Below, piece by piece: positions 58,595 through 64,000 of a stretch of 64,000 nucleotides of DNA. Source of the stretch: Vicugna pacos (Eukaryota > Chordata > Mammalia > Artiodactyla > Camelidae); the NCBI RefSeq assembly GCF_048564905.1, contig NW_027328871.1, positions 4,898,001-4,962,000 on the forward strand, in the 5' to 3' direction. Below the pieces are notes generated by a model. The model was not told the origin of the DNA. It ran no database searches and saw nothing but the letters and a program-made list of their open reading frames with translations. The position numbers and the translations under genes are program-made. The first letter of the stretch is position 1. The number at the start of each line of letters is the position of its first letter.

Positions 58595-58991
58595 ATTCTA
58601 CATTCTGTGTTCTACATTGTATATTCTAAATTTTATATTCGGTTTTCTGTATTTTATATTGTATAGTGTGTGTACTGCATTCTATATTGTAAAATTTATT
58701 TTCTGTTTTCTGTATTCTATATTCTAAATTCCGTTCTGCGTTCCATGTTCTACATTCTGGGTTCTGCATTCTGTTTTCCATATTCTATATTCTGTATTCT
58801 GTATTCTAATTTCTATATACTGTATTCTATATTATTTATTCTACATTCTATATTCTGTTTTCTATACACTATATTCTAAGTTCTTAGTTGTGTATTGCAT
58901 GTTCTAAATTCTGGGTTCTGTATTCTGCATTCTCTATTCTTTATTCTGTGTTCTGCATTCTCTATTCTACATTCTCTATTCTGTATTCTAT
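58595..58991 (+). repeat. 397-bp tandem duplication in unit 14, second copy
   Basis: Counterpart of 45459-45855. It ends at the 19-bp boundary word at 58992-59010. Confidence 0.92.
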
Positions 58992-61232
58992 ATTCTACAT
59001 TCTGTGTTCTGCATTCAATGTTCTAAATTCTGGTTTCTGTATTCTATATTCTGTAGTCTGTTTTGTACATTCTAAAGTCTACATTCTATATTCTGTATTC
59101 TGTACTCTATATTCTAAATTCAGTGTTCTGAATTCTACGTTCTAAACTCTGGGTTCTGTATTCTGTTTTCTATATTCTATATTCTGTGTTATACATTCTA
59201 TATTCAACATTCTGTATACTGTATTCTATATTCTAAATTCTGTTTTCTGAATTCCATGTTCTAAATAATGGGTTCTGCATTGTGTATTCTATATTCTATA
59301 ATCTGTGTTGTATATTCTGTGTTATACATTCTATATTCAGTATTCAATATTCTATAATCTAAACTCTGTGTTCTGAATTCCATGCTCTAAATTCTGTGTT
59401 CTTTAGTGTGTATTCTGAATTCCATATTCTCTGTATTACAACCAGGATTCTACATTCTATATTCTGTATTCTGTATACAATATTCCATATACTGTGTTCA
59501 ACAATGTAAATTCTATATGCTATATTCTGTATTCTGCACTCTATATTCTAAATTTTGTGTTCTGAATTACAACTTGTATAATCAAGTTTCTACATTCTGT
59601 ATTCTATATTCTATATTCTGTGTTCTACATTCTGTATTCTACATTGTATATTATGTATTCTGTATCCTATATTCTATATTCTGCGTTCTGAATTCCATGT
59701 TCTAAATTCTGGGTTCTGTATTCCGTAATCTGTATTCAATATTCTGTGTTCTACATTCTGTATTGTACATTCTATATACTGTATTCTATATTATAAATTC
59801 TGTGTAAAACATTCTATATACCACATAATATTTCGGTATTCTTTATTATATATTCTGTGTTCTGAATTCCTTGTTCTAAATTCTGCATACTGCATTCTGT
59901 ATTCTATATTCTATATTCTGTGTTCTATATTCTATATTCTACATTCTATTCCTTTATTCTATATTATGTATTCTGTGTTCTGAATTCCATGTTCTGAATC
60001 CTGCGTTCTGTATTCTGTATTCCATATTCTGTGTTCTGCATTCTATGTTCTAAATTCTATATTCAGCATTCTGTATTCTATAGTCTTAATTCTGTGTTCT
60101 GCATTCTATGGTCTAAATTCTGGGTTCTGTATTCTGTTTTCCATATTCTATATTCTGTGTTCTATATTCTATATTCTGTAGTCTATATTCTGTATTCCGT
60201 ATTCTATATTCTATACTCTGTGTTCTACATTCTATATTCTGCATACTGTATTCAATATACTGTATTCTATATTCTAAATTCTGTGTTCTGCATTCCATGT
60301 TCTAAATTCTGGGTTCTATATTTTCTTATCTATATTCTATATTCTGTGTTCTATATTCTACATTCTAAATTTATATTCAGTATTCTATATTGTATATTCT
60401 TTATTCAGTGTTCTACATTCTATAATCTAAGTTCTATATTCAATATGCTGTATTCTATATTCTTAATTCTATTTTCTGCATTCCGGGTTCTAAGTTCTGG
60501 GTTCTATATTCTCTATTCATTTCTATATTTTTTGTTCTTCATTCTATATTGTACGTTCTTTATTCTGCATTCCGTGTTTTATATTCTATATTATGTTTTC
60601 TACATTCTATATTCTAAATTCTATATTCAGTATTCTGTATTCTAAATTCAATATTCTGTGTTCTTCATTCCATTTTCTAAATCTGGGTTCTATATTCTCT
60701 ATTCTATATTTTATATTCTGTGTTCTTCATTCTATATTCTAAATTCTATATTTAGTATTCTTTATTCTTTATTCTAAATTCTGTTTTCTGCATTCCATGA
60801 TCTAAATTCTGTCTTCTCTATTCTCTACTCTATATTCTATATTTTGTGTACTCCATTCTATATTCTACATTCTTTATTCTGCATTCTGTATTCTATATTC
60901 TATATTCTGTGTTCTACAATCTATATTCTTAATTCTATAATCAGTGTTCTGTATTCTATTTTCTAAATTCTGTGTTCTGCATTCCATGCCCTAAATTCTG
61001 GGTTGTGTATTATGTTTTCCATATTGTGTATTGTGTGTTCTATATTCTATATTCTGTATTCTATTTTCGGCATTCCGTATTCTATATTCTATACTCTGTG
61101 TTCTACATTCTATATTCTAAATTCTATATTCAGTATTATTTATTCTATATTCTAAATTCTGTGTTCTGCATCTATGTTGTAAATTCTATATTCAGTAAAA
61201 AGTATTCTATACTCTAAATTCTGTGTTCTGGA

Positions 61233-64000
61233 TTCCATGTTCTAAATCCTATATTTAGTATTCTGTATTCTATATTATAAATTCTGTGCTATGCATTCCA
61301 TGTTCTAAATTCTTTATTCAGTATACTGTATTCTAAATTCTAAATTCTGTGTTCTATATTCCATGTTCTAAATTCTGGGTTCTATATTCTATATTCTATA
61401 TTGTATATTGTATATTCTGTTTTCTACATTCTATATTCTAAATTCTATATTCAGTATTCCGTATTCTATATTCTATATTCTGGGTTCTGCATTCCATGGT
61501 ATAAAATCTATATTCAGTATTCTGTATTCTATATTCTATATTCTGAGTTCTGCATTCCATGTTCTAAATTCTATATTCAGTATTCTATATTCTATATTCT
61601 AAATTCTGTGTTCTGCATCCTATGTTCTAAATTCTATATTCAGTATTCTGTAGTATATATTCTAAATTGTGTGTTCGGCATTCCATGTTCTTAATTCTGG
61701 GTTCTGTATTCTGTTTTTCATATTCTATATTCTGTGTTCTTCATTCTATGTTCTGTATACTATATTCTGCATTCCGTATTCTATATTCTGTGTTGTATAT
61801 TCTATATACTAAATTATATATTCAGTATTTCTTATTCTATTCTATACTCTGTGTTCTACATTCTATATTTTATATTCTATATTCAGTATTCTGTATTCTA
61901 TATACTAAATTCTGTTTTCTGCATTCCATGATCTAAATTCTGGCTTCTATATTCTCTATTCTATATTCTATGTTTTGTGTACTCCATTCTATATTCTACA
62001 TTCTATATTCTGCATTCCGTATTCTATATTCCGTGTTCTACATTCTATATTCTACGTTCTATATTGTGCATTCTGAACTCTATTTTCTAAATTCTCTGTT
62101 CTGAATTCCATGTTCTAAATTCTGCGTTCTGTAGTCTGCATTCTATATTCTGTGTTCTTGCATTCTATATTCTACTTTCTTATTCTGTATTCTGTATTCT
62201 ATACTCTGTATTCTTCATTCTATATTCTGTACCCTGTATTCTATATTCTTAATTCTTTGTTCTGCATTCCATGTTCTATATTCTGTGTTATGAATTCTGT
62301 ATTCTATATTCTATAATCTGTGTTCTACACTCTATATTCCATATTCTTTATTCTATATAATAAATTCTGTGTTGTGAATTCCATGTCCTAAATTCTGGGT
62401 ACTGTATTCTGTATTTTATATTCTATATTCTGTGTTCTACAATATGTATTCTACATTCTGTGTTCTGTATTCAGTATTCTATATACTGTGTTATATATTC
62501 TATATTCTACTTTATATTTCTGTATTCTATATTCTATATTCTGTGCACTTAATTCCATGTTCTAAATTCTAGGTTCTGTATTCTGAATTCTATATTCTAT
62601 ATTCTGTGTTCAGCATTCTGTCTTCTACATTGTATATTCTAGATTCTGTATTCTAATTTCTAAATTCTTTGTTCTGAATTCCATGTTCTAAGTTCTGGGT
62701 TCTGTCTTCTGTATTCTATATTCTATATACTGTGTTGTAAATTTTTGATAATACATTCTATATTCTGTATTCTATTTTCTATATTCTGTGTTCTGCATTC
62801 CATTTTCTAAATTCTGGGTTCTGTATTGTTAATTCTATATTCTATATTCTCTGTTCTACATTCAATATTCCACATTCTATGTTTTGTATACTGTAATCTA
62901 TATTCTAAACTCTTTCTTCTGAATTCCATGTTCTAAATTCTGGGTTCTGTATACTGCATTCTAAATTCTACATTCTGTGTTCTACATTGTATATTCTAAA
63001 TTTTATATTCGGTTTTCTGTATTTTATATTGTATAGTGTGTGTACTGCATTCTATATTGTAAAATTTATTTTCTGTTTTCTGTATTCTATATTCTAAATT
63101 CCGTTCTGCGTTCCATGTTCTACATTCTGGGTTCTGCATTCTGTTTTCCATATTCTATATTCTGTATTCTGTATTCTAATTTCTATATACTGTATTCTAT
63201 ATTATTTATTCTACATTCTATATTCTGTTTTCTATACACTATATTCTAAGTTCTTAGTTGTGTATTGCATGTTCTAAATTCTGGGTTCTGTATTCTGCAT
63301 TCTCTATTCTTTATTCTGTGTTCTGCATTCTCTATTCTACATTCTCTATTCTGTATTCTATATTCTACATTCTGTGTTCTGCATTCAATGTTCTAAATTC
63401 TGGTTTCTGTATTCTATATTCTGTAGTCTGTTTTGTACATTCTAAAGTCTACATTCTATATTCTGTATTCTGTACTCTATATTCTAAATTCAGTGTTCTG
63501 AATTCTACGTTCTAAACTCTGGGTTCTGTATTCTGTTTTCTATATTCTATATTCTGTGTTATACATTCTATATTCAACATTCTGTATACTGTATTCTATA
63601 TTCTAAATTCTGTTTTCTGAATTCCATGTTCTAAATAATGGGTTCTGCATTGTGTATTCTATATTCTATAATCTGTGTTGTATATTCTGTGTTATACATT
63701 CTATATTCAGTATTCAATATTCTATAATCTAAACTCTGTGTTCTGAATTCCATGCTCTAAATTCTGTGTTCTTTAGTGTGTATTCTGAATTCCATATTCT
63801 CTGTATTACAACCAGGATTCTACATTCTATATTCTGTATTCTGTATACAATATTCCATATACTGTGTTCAACAATGTAAATTCTATATGCTATATTCTGT
63901 ATTCTGCACTCTATATTCTAAATTTTGTGTTCTGAATTACAACTTGTATAATCAAGTTTCTACATTCTGTATTCTATATTCTATATTCTGTGTTCTACAT
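61233..64000 (+). repeat. Partial HOR unit 15 (first 2,768 bp, cut by the window end)
   Basis: Starts as a normal unit. It has private a at 61260 and 61325 and ctgggttctg at about 61697 (t-containing in unit 12), so it is not a third copy of the super-repeat's first member. It shares gtcttctacattg (about 62619) and accaggattc (about 63810) with units 11 and 14, but lacks both the 7-bp insertion and the 397-bp duplication. Confidence 0.93.

Larger units (their letters stand above)
48097..61232 (+). repeat. 13,136-bp super-repeat, copy B (units 12, 13, 14)
   Basis: Tandem second copy of units 9-11. The +13,136 correspondence fails no later than 61701 (g, against t at 48565), and probably ends before 61260 (a, against t at 48124). 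The doubled segment therefore fits about 34.4-34.9 kb to about 60.7-61.2 kb, close to two full periods of 13,136 bp. Confidence 0.93.
56459..61232 (+). repeat. Lengthened HOR unit 14 (4,774 bp; same additions as unit 11)
   Basis: Counterpart of unit 11. The extra monomer is at 57007-57020 and the 397-bp duplication at 58198-58991, with gtgtccttc near 56962 and tacccggtata near 57463. One difference seen from unit 11 is t at 60560 (a at 47424). Confidence 0.95.
1..64000 (+). repeat. Satellite array built from a degenerate 7-bp monomer, organised in 4,370-bp higher-order repeats
   Basis: Every line of the window reads as variants of TRTTCTR in head-to-tail order on the + strand, with no change of orientation and no unique sequence. 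The same diagnostic words return every 4,370 bp (for example the word ttccatgttctaaatcc at 1, 4371, 8741, 13111 and so on). The array runs off both ends of the window. Exact unit length is kept across nine successive units, so homogenisation by unequal exchange or conversion is strong relative to mutation. I looked for tRNA, rRNA, coding genes, transposon ends, CRISPR arrays and telomere repeats and saw none. The organism cannot be told from this; a eukaryotic nuclear satellite is by far the best fit. Confidence 0.97.

Noticed and set aside
1-64000. Human-type satellite II/III (CATTCC) repeats
   Set aside because: Words such as attccatgttc look similar, but the period here is 7 bp rather than 5 and the consensus TRTTCTR does not reduce to CATTC.
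1-64000. Plant-type 7-bp telomere repeat (TTTAGGG)
   Set aside because: Same period, but ggg occurs only in the ctgggttctg box word and the consensus does not match; no run of telomere repeats is present.
1-64000. CRISPR array
   Set aside because: Repeats are contiguous and degenerate with no unique spacers, and there are no cas genes.

Overview
The whole 64-kb window is a single tandem-repeat (satellite) array. I see no gene, RNA gene, transposon or unique flanking DNA. The base unit is a degenerate 7-bp monomer, roughly TRTTCTR on the + strand (tattcta, tattctg, tgttcta, cattcta, aattcta). The G-poor, T-rich strand keeps one orientation from end to end, so there is no inversion. This kind of sequence, simple-repeat based, AT-rich, hierarchically ordered and tens of kilobases long, is typical of eukaryotic heterochromatin (pericentromeric, subtelomeric, sex-chromosome or B-chromosome satellite). 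I cannot name the species or the chromosome.

The array has nested levels. (1) The 7-bp monomer. (2) Diverged subunits marked by a recurring box close to ATTCCATGTTCTAAATTC followed by TGGGTTCTG; by eye these lie about 117-133 bp or about 172-190 bp apart. (3) A higher-order repeat (HOR) of exactly 4,370 bp. With the window start as phase zero, units begin at 1, 4371, 8741, 13111, 17481, 21851, 26221, 30591, 34961, 39331, 43323, 48097, 52467, 56459 and 61233 (the last is cut by the window end). (4) A 13,136-bp super-repeat made of three consecutive units of 4,370 + 3,992 + 4,774 bp, present twice in tandem (34961-48096 and 48097-61232 in the chosen phase).

The odd-length units have simple explanations. 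The 3,992-bp units (39331, 52467) lack 378 bp, with an 11-bp match at the junction. The 4,774-bp units (43323, 56459) carry a 397-bp tandem duplication bounded by 19-bp homology plus one extra 7-bp monomer. Shared single-base variants divide the units into groups (1-3; 4-6, with 7 transitional; 8, 9, 10, 12, 13; 11, 14, 15). Several units mix these markers, which fits repeated unequal exchange or conversion.

Open frames of up to 204 codons exist only because the 7-bp monomer read in any + frame gives a 21-bp, 7-codon cycle that is poor in stops (peptides like YSVFYIL). They are not genes. Within each unit a GAATTCC-type half (phase about 860-3130) differs from a GCATTCC/TTCAGTA-type half (phase about 3170-4370 and 1-700), and a few non-heptameric tags sit at fixed phases.
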